A stretch of DNA of 6,138 nt from Planctomycetaceae bacterium (GCA_003455945.1 DMPQ01000428.1:16005-22142), one strand, 5' to 3'; numbered from the stretch's first letter, positions 1-6,138 are shown. Translations and numbers: made by a program. Notes: generated from the letters alone by a model not told the origin.

Positions 1-1701
1 GATCGGCTCGTCCCGATCGTTCAGGAGCTTCACGAGTCGTTCGGTCGAGAGAGGACGAACGGCGTTCGCCGCCCAGAGTGCGTTCAGTCGCGAAGTCGGC
101 TCGGCGCCCGAGCCGCTCGCGTCGATTCGCCGCATCGCGAGCTCGAAGACCCGCTCGCGCCGTTCGGCATCGTCGGTCGTCGCACTCCAGGCAGCAAGCG
201 CCAGGCGTGCGCGGCGCGACCACCAGCTCGTTCCGTCGATCGCCAAGTCGACGAGCCCCTCGGGGGTCTCGGGCCAGGTCGGTCGCTCGCCGGTCGATTC
301 GCCGTACGAGAGCGCGAAGATCCGACCGCTCGATCGCGACACGCCGTCGTTCTCGTGGCACTCGCCGGTATCGGACCAGTCGGCGATCCAGACCTGACCG
401 TCGGGTCCGGCGATCAGGTCGATCCCTCGGAACCACGGATCCTGCGACCGGAACGGATCGGGAAGATGCCGTGCCACGAGTCCGGCGAGGTCCGACTCCA
501 GGCGATCCCGATTGATGCGACGTCCGTGCAGATTGATGGCGAGCACATCGCCGCGATACTCGCTCGGCCAGGCCCTCTCCTGATAGATCAGCAGGCCGCT
601 GTGCGCGTGCCCTCCCCCGGCTCGATCGGTCGCGTCCGAGATGCCGTTGCGGATGTCGCTCCAGCGCTCCTCCGGATTCCAGTGGATATGGTCGGCGGTC
701 TGCGGCGTCAGTCGATACAGATGCGGATCGAAGTCGTTGCCGTACATCCGCTCGAAGTGCACGCCCGGCACGACATGCCAGAGATGACCGATGACCGTGT
801 TGATCATCAGCAGCTCCCCCTCCTCGGTCCAATCCATTCCCCAGGGGTTGGTCGTTCCGCGCGCGACCACCTCGAACCGCGCCTCGGTCGGATGGTAACG
901 CCAGACGCCGCAATTGATCGGCGTTCGTCGTTCCAGAGGGGTTCCCGGAGCACCGACCAGACTCGTCGCCAGAATGCCGTGCCGGCCGTACAGCCAACCG
1001 TCGGGCCCCCAGCGAAGACCGTTGACGACGTTATGGCGCACCGAGCCGGTGTCCCAGCCGTCGAGCAGCACGACCGGCGGGCCGTCGGGAACCAGATCCT
1101 CGTCGGCATCGGGGACGAAGATCAGCTTGCCGTCGTCCAGGATCCACGCCCCTCCGAAACCGATCTCGACGCTCGTCGTCAGCCCTCCTTGGTCCCAGAA
1201 GACGGTACGGCGATCGGAGCGTCCGTCGCGATCGACATCCTCGAGCACGACGATCCGGTCGCGAAGACTCCGTTCGAAACCGACCGCCGCTTCGGCATAG
1301 GTGTAGTTCTCGACGACCCACAACCGCCCCTGACGATCGGCAGCGATCGCGATCGGCTGCCGCACCTCCGGCTCGCCCGCTACGAGCGTCATCCGAAATC
1401 CGTCGGGAAGGACGAACGAACTCGCCGCTTCGTCCGGAGCCAGACGAGTCGACGGATCTCCCGGTTCGGTATCGCGCGTCGCGGCGTCGTCATCCCACGT
1501 CGTCGCATCGACCGGATCGTCGGTCATCGACCGTGCCGTTCCGTCGGACGTTGCGAGCACGAGCGGCAGCACGATCGCGAAAATCGCCGCCGACGATCGT
1601 ACGAAACGGGCGAGCCCTGCGAATCGCGATCCGTCGGTCGTCGCGTCGTGATGACCGACGATACGACGCTCCGATACCGACCGCTCGATGGGAGAACGCA
1701 T
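1..1701 (-). CDS. PVC-type putative membrane-bound dehydrogenase (secreted beta-propeller, TIGR02604-like), C-terminus beyond window
   Basis: An uninterrupted leftward frame of 567 codons starts at the ATG at 1701 and runs off the left edge. Residues 38-50 (AAIFAIVLPLVLA) form a hydrophobic core after a basic stretch, which looks like an export signal; the 37-residue region before it is unusually long. Residues about 97-465 match the planctomycete/verrucomicrobial propeller family: LPDGFRMTLVA (97-107), WVVENYTY (128-135), an Asp-rich loop DVDRDGRSD (155-163), GLRWGPDGWLYGRHG (228-242), TNPWGMDW (284-291), HAHSGLLIYQ (365-374) and GPDGQVWIADWSD (432-444). From about residue 488 it becomes helical, and LVKLLNDRDEPI at the window edge resembles the first HEAT-like repeat. 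Many relatives end in a haem-binding CxxCH domain; none lies in the visible part. The substrate is unknown and 'dehydrogenase' is a family name only. No Shine-Dalgarno is visible. No ATG, GTG or TTG lies in frame between 1701 and the hydrophobic core. The next upstream in-frame ATG is at 1785 (28 residues more) and cannot be excluded. Confidence 0.9.
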   Translation of the reverse strand, partial: MRSPIERSVSERRIVGHHDATTDGSRFAGLARFVRSSAAIFAIVLPLVLATSDGTARSMTDDPVDATTWDDDAATRDTEPGDPSTRLAPDEAASSFVLPDGFRMTLVAGEPEVRQPIAIAADRQGRLWVVENYTYAEAAVGFERSLRDRIVVLEDVDRDGRSDRRTVFWDQGGLTTSVEIGFGGAWILDDGKLIFVPDADEDLVPDGPPVVLLDGWDTGSVRHNVVNGLRWGPDGWLYGRHGILATSLVGAPGTPLERRTPINCGVWRYHPTEARFEVVARGTTNPWGMDWTEEGELLMINTVIGHLWHVVPGVHFERMYGNDFDPHLYRLTPQTADHIHWNPEERWSDIRNGISDATDRAGGGHAHSGLLIYQERAWPSEYRGDVLAINLHGRRINRDRLESDLAGLVARHLPDPFRSQDPWFRGIDLIAGPDGQVWIADWSDTGECHENDGVSRSSGRIFALSYGESTGERPTWPETPEGLVDLAIDGTSWWSRRARLALAAWSATTDDAERRERVFELAMRRIDASGSGAEPTSRLNALWAANAVRPLSTERLVKLLNDRDEPI

Positions 1702-1958
1702 GGTGAGGATCCGGTGGAGGAATGGCGGTGGGAGTCCGATGACCGAGCGGTCGACCTGAATCGAGCAGGGACGATCGGTTATCATTCGCCAAGATCTTAT
1801 CGGGTCGAGGCGTCGTTCCGCGAGCGGCGCCGACCGGCGAGAGGATCGACCGGGAAACCGATCGGTCGGTCGAGTCGGAACGAGTCTCGTGCGACGCGTC
1901 TCGACGAACCCGCGGTTTCCGAGAAGCTTCGCACCCCTTCCGAAATCACGAGCGGACG
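1702..1958. promoter_or_regulatory. Divergent intergenic spacer with possible plus-strand -10 element
   Basis: This 257-bp stretch separates the leftward propeller gene from the rightward membrane-protein gene, so it should carry both promoters. The only AT-rich island is about 1779-1800. It contains TATCAT at 1780-1785, a 5/6 match to the sigma70 -10 hexamer on the plus strand, but no convincing -35 at 16-18 bp. Used this way it would give the downstream gene a leader of roughly 165 nt. On the minus strand the same island offers only weak candidates. If the leftward gene starts at its alternative ATG (1785), part of this spacer is coding. I see no other gene here. Confidence 0.25.
1857..1866. 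repeat. 10-bp perfect palindrome ACCGATCGGT in the divergent spacer
   Basis: ACCGATCGGT is its own reverse complement. It is nested in a looser inverted repeat, with CGACCG at 1847-1852 and CGGTCG at 1863-1868. It lies about 90 bp before the start of the rightward gene and could be an operator half-site. Its core CGATCG is abundant throughout the left part of the window, so chance is a serious alternative. Confidence 0.2.
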
Positions 1959-2567
1959 ATGTCGACGCCGTTGCTGCTGGGTATCGCTCTCGGACTGGGG
2001 CTCGCCGTCGTCGCCGGCTCGGTCATCCTGTGGGCGCAGCGGCGACGCGCCCTTCGCGCATCGGACGGCGGCCGGAATGCGCAGGACGAGACGAACGAAT
2101 TGCCGATCGATCTGCTGCCGACGATCGATCTCGATCGACTCGAATCTCCTGCCGTTCCTCCCTTCCCCCGCCTCGAACTGCTCGGCACGCGGAGTCGACT
2201 GGCGGTGCTGGTGTTGGCTCCGGTCGGCCGAGGGACGCCGTTTCCGTCGCGCGAACATTGGCGCGACGTGGTCGATCAGGTCGTCCCCGGCTTGTCGCGC
2301 GTGCTCGATCATCATCGCCCCGTCTTTCGCCGCTGGCCCGAACAGGTCAGTCAGCACGGGTTCATGCACGCCTTCTTTCACGCGATGCGAAGTGCGACCG
2401 ACGGATCCGAACGCTCGAACTGGAGTCGTCTGGCGGGGCGAGTCGAATGGCGCGGATCGCCGATCCTGATCGGGATGGTACTGCGGACCGACAGCCCGCA
2501 ACGGGAATCGACCGAGGTGGAACATGCGGGGCGCTGGCTCGACCTGCTCAAGGTCAGATCCTCGTGA
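1959..2567 (+). CDS. Hypothetical single-pass membrane protein, 202 aa
   Basis: I do not recognise this protein. It opens with a clear transmembrane helix (residues 4-26, LLLGIALGLGLAVVAG then SVILWA) followed at once by basic QRRRALR. By the positive-inside rule the C-terminal 170 or so residues should be cytoplasmic. Residues 32-70 are acidic and Pro-rich, probably a linker (NELPIDLLPTIDLDRLE). From about residue 72 a compact domain is suggested by alternating hydrophobics: strand RLAVLVLAPVG (80-90), a helical stretch around 99-119, an aromatic/His-rich segment HGFMHAFFHAMR (133-144), and a strand pair around GRVEW and SPILIGMVLRT (160-176). No catalytic motif, Cys pair or nucleotide-binding loop is evident. 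The sense-strand frame carries one lysine and many arginines, matching the two genes flanking it. The start is supported by the helix right after it and a weak purine stretch (GAGCGGA) just upstream. It precedes the glycerate kinase by 54 bp on the same strand, so co-transcription is likely. Confidence 0.75.
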   Translation: MSTPLLLGIALGLGLAVVAGSVILWAQRRRALRASDGGRNAQDETNELPIDLLPTIDLDRLESPAVPPFPRLELLGTRSRLAVLVLAPVGRGTPFPSREHWRDVVDQVVPGLSRVLDHHRPVFRRWPEQVSQHGFMHAFFHAMRSATDGSERSNWSRLAGRVEWRGSPILIGMVLRTDSPQRESTEVEHAGRWLDLLKVRSS

Positions 2568-2610
2568 CGGCGCATCGGTCATGACTTCGCATCCGAATCG
2601 TCGCCGAAGC

Positions 2611-2616
2611 AGGGAG
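2611..2616 (+). promoter_or_regulatory. Shine-Dalgarno of glycerate 2-kinase
   Basis: AGGGAG lies 5 nt before the ATG at 2622. It fixes that start over later in-frame codons. No terminator or promoter is recognisable in the short gap after the upstream gene, which supports one transcript. Confidence 0.6.
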
Positions 2617-2621
2617 ATCGA

Positions 2622-4160
2622 ATGAGTCAGCCACCGATCGATCCCACGGTATCGCCTGGACGCCGTTCCGCGGAGCGTCTGCGCGACGACGCGCTCGCGA
2701 TCTGGCGAGCCGGTGTCGATGCGGTGCGCGGCGAGCGCCTGATCGCCGATCATCTGAGTCGGGTCGATGACGGGATCGCGATCGGTGACGACTGGGTCGA
2801 CCCGAGTCGGTTTCGCCGGATCCGCGTGCTCGGAGCGGGCAAGGCGGCAGCGGCGATGGGGGAGGGGATCGAGCGACTGCTCGACGGACTCGGCGATCGA
2901 ATCGCGCTCGACGGCTGGCTGAATGTCCCGGAGGGGACCGAACGTCCGCTCCGCCGCATCGTCCAGCATCCGGCTCGTCCCGCGGGTCGAAACGAGCCGA
3001 CCGAGGCGGGAGTGATCGGCACCGAACGGTTGCTCGCGATGGCGGACGAATGCGGTCCGGAGGATTGGTGCTGGGTCGTGCTGACCGGCGGCGGTTCGGC
3101 GCTGCTGCCCGCACCGATCGCCGGCATCTCGCTCGACGACAAGATCGAGACGACTCGGTTCCTGTCGGGGGCGGGAGCCGACATCCTGGAGCTGAACGCC
3201 GTTCGTCGGGCGCTCTCGCGAATCAAGGGAGGGGGCCTACTCGGCCATGGACGCCCAGGGCGAGTCGACGTGCTGATCCTTTCGGACGTGCTCGGCGATC
3301 CGCTCGATGCGATCGCCTCGGGACCGACCGTTCCGTCGAGCACCGGAGTTCGCGAAGCGCTCGAGATCCTGGAGCGATTCGATCCAGGAGCGAACCGGAT
3401 TCCCCCCGCGGTGTGGCGCGTGCTGCGCGAGCGAGCTGCTGCCGAGCAGTCGGGCTCGCCGAACGATGCGCGTCGAGGTCATGCGAACGAACGGAGCGGG
3501 TGGAGCGACGTCCGGCACCACGTGCTCGGCAATCTGGCGGTCGCGATCGATGCGGCGGGAGTCGAAGCCGAGCGGCGCGGCTATCGGCACGTGATGCTCG
3601 GTGCGCGACGGCCGGAAGGGGACGTCCGCGACGTCGCTCGACAATGGCTCGATCGGATCGCCGCGATGCGCCGCGAGGGGATCTCGGATTGCCTGATCGA
3701 CGGAGGCGAACCGACAGTGACGCTCGCCGAACGGTCGATCCGCGGCCTCGGCGGACGCAATCAACAGCTTATCGGCGAGGCATGGTCAAGATGCCGCGGG
3801 AGCGTGACGACCGCGAGCCGTGAGGCGACCGACGAATCCTTGCCGATCGGCTCGCCCGACGCCACCAAGAACGTCTCGCTCGAAGGGCTTCTGCTGCTCA
3901 GCGGCGGAACCGACGGCGAAGACGGACCGACCGACGCGGCGGGAGGCTGGCTGGATGCACAGGTCGATCGGGCGGCGCGCGATCAGAGGCTGGATCTTAC
4001 CGATGCGCTCCGGCGAAACGACACCTATTCGCTGCTCGAACGGTGCGGCGGATTGCTGGTCACCGGGCCGACCGGAACGAACGTCGGCGATCTGCGCGTG
4101 ACGCTGCTGGCCGATCCGGCTCGTCCGTACCGTGTCGCCGAGAGGGGCGAATCGGGGTAA
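2622..4160 (+). CDS. gckA: Glycerate 2-kinase (MOFRL / DUF4147 family)
   Basis: The predicted cytoplasmic enzyme phosphorylates D-glycerate with ATP to give 2-phosphoglycerate, feeding lower glycolysis/gluconeogenesis. The N-terminal DUF4147 domain shows LGAGKAAAAMG (70-80) with the conserved Lys74, then VVLTGGGSALLPAP (152-165), ELNAVRRALSRIKGGGL (190-206) and LILSDVLGDPLDAIASGPT (218-236). The C-terminal MOFRL domain shows GLGGRNQQL (375-383), LLLLSGGTDGEDGPTDAAGG (423-442) and TGPTGTNVGDL (481-491). All these are hallmark blocks of the family. Many relatives are misnamed hydroxypyruvate reductase (TtuD-like). At 512 residues it is longer than the roughly 400-450 usual for the family. The excess lies in variable linkers: an N-terminal extension, Arg/Asn-rich residues about 272-296, and about 390-418 within MOFRL. 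The frame is intact. It has only four lysines, one of them the conserved Lys74. It lies 54 bp after the membrane-protein gene and is followed by an intrinsic terminator. The gene symbol follows the methylotroph homologue; the enzyme class is secure, the symbol less so. Confidence 0.92.
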   Translation: MSQPPIDPTVSPGRRSAERLRDDALAIWRAGVDAVRGERLIADHLSRVDDGIAIGDDWVDPSRFRRIRVLGAGKAAAAMGEGIERLLDGLGDRIALDGWLNVPEGTERPLRRIVQHPARPAGRNEPTEAGVIGTERLLAMADECGPEDWCWVVLTGGGSALLPAPIAGISLDDKIETTRFLSGAGADILELNAVRRALSRIKGGGLLGHGRPGRVDVLILSDVLGDPLDAIASGPTVPSSTGVREALEILERFDPGANRIPPAVWRVLRERAAAEQSGSPNDARRGHANERSGWSDVRHHVLGNLAVAIDAAGVEAERRGYRHVMLGARRPEGDVRDVARQWLDRIAAMRREGISDCLIDGGEPTVTLAERSIRGLGGRNQQLIGEAWSRCRGSVTTASREATDESLPIGSPDATKNVSLEGLLLLSGGTDGEDGPTDAAGGWLDAQVDRAARDQRLDLTDALRRNDTYSLLERCGGLLVTGPTGTNVGDLRVTLLADPARPYRVAERGESG

Positions 4161-4232
4161 GAGCGACGGCGCGAAGGGTGGGTCAACGGCGCGGCGGGCC
4201 CCTGCGGACCGACTGTCCGAGCCGCTCGCGCG

Positions 4233-4262
4233 CCGCTCGGGCGAGTCGTTCGAGCGGTTTTT
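4233..4262 (+). terminator. Intrinsic terminator after glycerate 2-kinase
   Basis: CCGCTCG (4233-4239) pairs perfectly with CGAGCGG (4251-4257). The inner part can extend through wobble and CG pairs to a very small loop, and five T residues (4258-4262) follow at once. This is a standard Rho-independent layout, about 70 nt past the stop codon. A second copy of GCCGCTCG (4221-4228) could pair with the same 3' arm as an alternative hairpin. Confidence 0.75.
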
Positions 4263-4299
4263 CTCGGGGTTTGGGGGGAGCAGCGAACCGCTCGATCGA

Positions 4300-4328
4300 T
4301 TGACGCTGTCGACCCGCACTGATACATT
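4300..4328 (+). promoter_or_regulatory. Sigma70-type promoter of ppdK with extended -10
   Basis: TTGACG (4300-4305, 5/6 match to the -35 consensus) is followed by an exact 17-bp spacer and TACATT (4323-4328, 4/6 match to the -10). TG at 4320-4321 provides the TGn extended -10 motif. Transcription should start near 4335, giving a leader of about 90 nt. Its place just after a terminator and before ppdK argues that ppdK is transcribed independently. Confidence 0.65.
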
Positions 4329-4334
4329 CCGCGT

Positions 4335-4423
4335 TTCATGCGCAGAGCTTAGGGACGACCTGCACAGAGTCGTCGAACGCTGCGACGCACCTTCCACTCC
4401 TGGTTCCCGAGGAACGTCGGCTC
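4335..4423 (+). promoter_or_regulatory. ppdK 5' leader with small hairpin
   Basis: The predicted untranslated leader contains a 6-bp perfect inverted repeat, GACGAC (4354-4359) and GTCGTC (4369-4374), around a 9-nt loop. A four-codon ATG reading frame (M-R-R-A-stop, 4338-4352) sits at its 5' end but has no ribosome site and would begin almost at the predicted transcript end. No known riboswitch fold is recognised. A regulatory role is speculative. Confidence 0.3.
4409..4414 (+). promoter_or_regulatory. Shine-Dalgarno of ppdK
   Basis: GAGGAA lies 9 nt before the ATG at 4424 and supports that start, which also gives the expected family N-terminus (MAKRIYYFG). Confidence 0.6.
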
Positions 4424-6138
4424 ATGGCTAAGCGGATCTACTACTTCGGCAAGACGCGCACGGACGGACGCGGCGTCGGCAAGAACATCCTGGGCGGCAA
4501 GGGACTGAACCTCGCCGAGATGACCGCCATCGGCCTGCCGGTTCCTCCGGGCTTCACGATCACCACCGAGGTGTGCGCGGAGTACTACAAGGAAGGACGC
4601 AAGCTTCCTGAAGGGCTGATGGACGAGGTCCGCAAGACGGTCAAGGTCCTCGAGAAGGAACTCGGCAAGAAGTTCGGCGACGACAAGAACCCGCTGCTCG
4701 TCAGCGTCCGCTCGGGCGCGGCGATGAGCATGCCGGGGATGATGAACACGATCCTCAACCTCGGCCTGACCGACGTCTCGACCGCCGGTCTCGCCGCCGC
4801 CACGTCGAACGAACGGTTCGCCTACGACGCCTATCGCCGCCTGATCAACATGTTCGGCGACGTCGTGATGGAAGTCGGTCACGACCATTACGAGGAAGCG
4901 TTCGACAAGATCAAGAAGAAGTACAAGGTGTCGCAGGACACCGAAGTGCCGGCCGAAGGAATGAAGGAGCTGTGCGAGGCCTACAAGGAGGTCTATCGCA
5001 AGCACACCGGCGAGCCGTTCCCGCAGGACCCGTATCGTCAGCTCGAACTGGCGATCGAAGCGGTGTTCAAGAGCTGGATGCAGCATCGCGCCGTCCGCTA
5101 CCGCGAGATCGAAGGCATTCGCGGGCTGCTCGGCACCGCCGTGAACGTCCAGTCGATGGTCTACGGCAACATGGGTGACGACTCGGGGACCGGCGTCGCG
5201 TTCACGCGCAATCCGTCGACCGGTCAGAACGAGTTCTACGGCGAGTTCCTGATCAACGCTCAGGGCGAGGACGTCGTCGCCGGTATCCGGACGCCGCAGC
5301 CGGTCTCCGAGATGAAGAAGTGGAACAAGCAGGTCCACGCTCAGCTGCTCGAGATCAAGGAGATCCTCGAGAAGCACTACAAGGACATGCAGGACATCGA
5401 GTTCACGATCGAGAAGGGTGTCCTGTTCATGCTCCAGACCCGCAACGGCAAGCGGACCGGAGCGGCGGCCGTGCGGATCGCGGCCGAGATGGTCAAGGAA
5501 GGGATGATCGACGAGAAGACCGCGCTGCTGCGGATCCCGGCGTCCGACCTGACTCAGCTCCTGCTGCCGAGCTTCGACCCGGCGGCGAAGAAGAAGGCCA
5601 ACACGCTGACCCGCGGTCTCCCCGCTTCGCCCGGTGCGGCGGTCGGCGCCCTGGCGTTCACCGCCGAAGAGGCGGTCGAGCGGACGGCCAAGGGCGAGAC
5701 GGTGCTGCTCGTCCGCAAGGAGACGAGCCCGGAAGATATCGACGGCATGCAGAAGGCGGCCGGCATTCTGACGAGCACCGGCGGCATGACGAGCCACGCC
5801 GCGGTCGTCGCTCGCGGTTGGGGACGCTGCTGCGTCGCCGGCGCCGGTGAGGTGGTGATCGACGAGAAGAAGCGGAAGATCACGATCAACGGCAAGACCT
5901 TCACGCACGCCGACGTGCTGTCGATCGACGGCGGGACGGGCGAGGTGTTCGAAGGGGCGGTCGCGACTCAGACGCCGAGCCTGGCCGGCGACTTCAACAA
6001 GATCATGAAGTGGTCGGACGATTACCGTCGTCTGAAGATCCGCACCAACGCCGACTCCCCCGAGGACGCGACTCGCGCCCGGAACTTCGGCGCCGAAGGA
6101 ATCGGTCTCTGCCGGACCGAGCACATGTTCTTCGACCC
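4424..6138 (+). CDS. ppdK: Pyruvate, phosphate dikinase, N-terminal 571 residues (C-terminus beyond window)
   Basis: PPDK reversibly converts pyruvate, ATP and phosphate into PEP, AMP and pyrophosphate in the cytoplasm. The visible part starts with the ATP-grasp nucleotide-binding domain: GGKGLNLAEM (24-33, conserved Lys26), SVRSGAAMSMPGMMNT (94-109, Arg96), GNMGDDSGTGVAFTRNP (248-264) and DIEFTIEKGVLFMLQTRNGK (324-343, with Asp324, Glu326, Gln338 and Arg340). The phosphohistidine swivel domain carries STGGMTSHAAVVARGWGRCC (451-470). His458 is the phosphate carrier, and Thr456 corresponds to the residue phosphorylated in plant PPDK. The PEP/pyruvate barrel begins with LKIRTNAD (537-544) and GLCRTEHMFF (561-570). 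All positions run 3-4 above the well-studied Clostridium enzyme, so no domain is missing so far. A full enzyme is about 870-900 residues; about a third is cut off by the right edge. The frame stays open to position 6138. The gene has its own promoter and ribosome site. It is rich in lysine (44) and has no CGA among its 33 arginine codons, unlike its neighbours; this suggests selection for efficient translation. Confidence 0.97.
   Translation, partial: MAKRIYYFGKTRTDGRGVGKNILGGKGLNLAEMTAIGLPVPPGFTITTEVCAEYYKEGRKLPEGLMDEVRKTVKVLEKELGKKFGDDKNPLLVSVRSGAAMSMPGMMNTILNLGLTDVSTAGLAAATSNERFAYDAYRRLINMFGDVVMEVGHDHYEEAFDKIKKKYKVSQDTEVPAEGMKELCEAYKEVYRKHTGEPFPQDPYRQLELAIEAVFKSWMQHRAVRYREIEGIRGLLGTAVNVQSMVYGNMGDDSGTGVAFTRNPSTGQNEFYGEFLINAQGEDVVAGIRTPQPVSEMKKWNKQVHAQLLEIKEILEKHYKDMQDIEFTIEKGVLFMLQTRNGKRTGAAAVRIAAEMVKEGMIDEKTALLRIPASDLTQLLLPSFDPAAKKKANTLTRGLPASPGAAVGALAFTAEEAVERTAKGETVLLVRKETSPEDIDGMQKAAGILTSTGGMTSHAAVVARGWGRCCVAGAGEVVIDEKKRKITINGKTFTHADVLSIDGGTGEVFEGAVATQTPSLAGDFNKIMKWSDDYRRLKIRTNADSPEDATRARNFGAEGIGLCRTEHMFFD

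Noticed and set aside
1335..1352. Clustered GATCG words as a repeat array or CRISPR-like structure
   Set aside because: The copies are short, irregularly spaced and inside a conserved coding frame. There are no repeats of CRISPR length and no spacers.
355..2469. 704-residue plus-strand open frame
   Set aside because: It lies antisense to the propeller gene, whose product has clear family motifs, and then overlaps the membrane-protein gene in another frame. Its product is Arg/Pro/Asp-rich without recognisable domains, as expected of a shadow frame in GC-rich DNA.
1797..2969. 390-residue minus-strand open frame
   Set aside because: It spans antisense of the membrane-protein gene, the gap and the start of the glycerate kinase, with no domain signal and no ribosome site.
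4266..4278. G-runs GGGG and GGGGGG as a G-quadruplex
   Set aside because: Only two runs are present; four properly spaced tracts would be needed without splitting the six-G run implausibly.
4338..4352. Four-codon leader reading frame (M-R-R-A) before ppdK
   Set aside because: It begins only a few bases after the predicted transcript start and lacks a ribosome site. It has no run of regulatory codons, so an attenuator-type role is not supported.
4349..6124. 591-residue minus-strand open frame
   Set aside because: It lies exactly antisense to ppdK, whose catalytic motifs are intact. Long antisense frames opposite GC-rich, codon-biased genes are common artefacts; the translation is low-complexity (Leu/Asp/Arg/His rich).
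1..6138. Mobile element, tRNA/rRNA gene, phage or defence system
   Set aside because: No transposase, integrase, terminal inverted repeats, tRNA-like cloverleaf or defence-type domain was seen. All long coding frames are explained by metabolic, exported or hypothetical proteins.

Overview
The window is high-GC bacterial DNA that most likely comes from a member of the Planctomycetota. The main evidence is the leftward gene at the left edge. It belongs to the 'putative membrane-bound dehydrogenase' beta-propeller family (TIGR02604 type), which is expanded in Pirellula-like planctomycetes and Verrucomicrobia. Genus or species cannot be assigned from sequence alone.

Layout. Positions 1-1701 (minus strand) hold the first 567 codons of that secreted propeller protein; its C-terminus lies beyond the left edge. 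A divergent, gene-free spacer (1702-1958) follows. On the plus strand come a 202-residue single-pass membrane protein of unknown function (1959-2567) and, 54 bp later, a MOFRL/DUF4147-family glycerate 2-kinase (2622-4160). These two probably form one transcription unit, closed by a convincing intrinsic terminator (4233-4262). A well-formed sigma70-type promoter with an extended -10 (4300-4328) and a leader of about 90 nt then lead into pyruvate phosphate dikinase ppdK (4424 to the right edge). The first 571 codons of ppdK are present, including the ATP-grasp region, the phosphohistidine domain and the start of the PEP/pyruvate barrel.

Function. Glycerate 2-kinase makes 2-phosphoglycerate, which enolase converts to PEP. 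PPDK interconverts PEP and pyruvate. The two enzymes therefore sit close together in lower glycolysis/gluconeogenesis, although they appear to be transcribed separately. The divergent propeller protein is exported and has no evident link to them.

No mobile element, CRISPR array, RNA gene or defence system is visible, and I found no clear new system. The most unusual signals are compositional. The three left-hand proteins are almost free of lysine (7 Lys in 1281 residues), whereas PPDK has 44 in 571. The hexamer CGATCG is strongly over-represented in the left 4.3 kb and much less so in ppdK.
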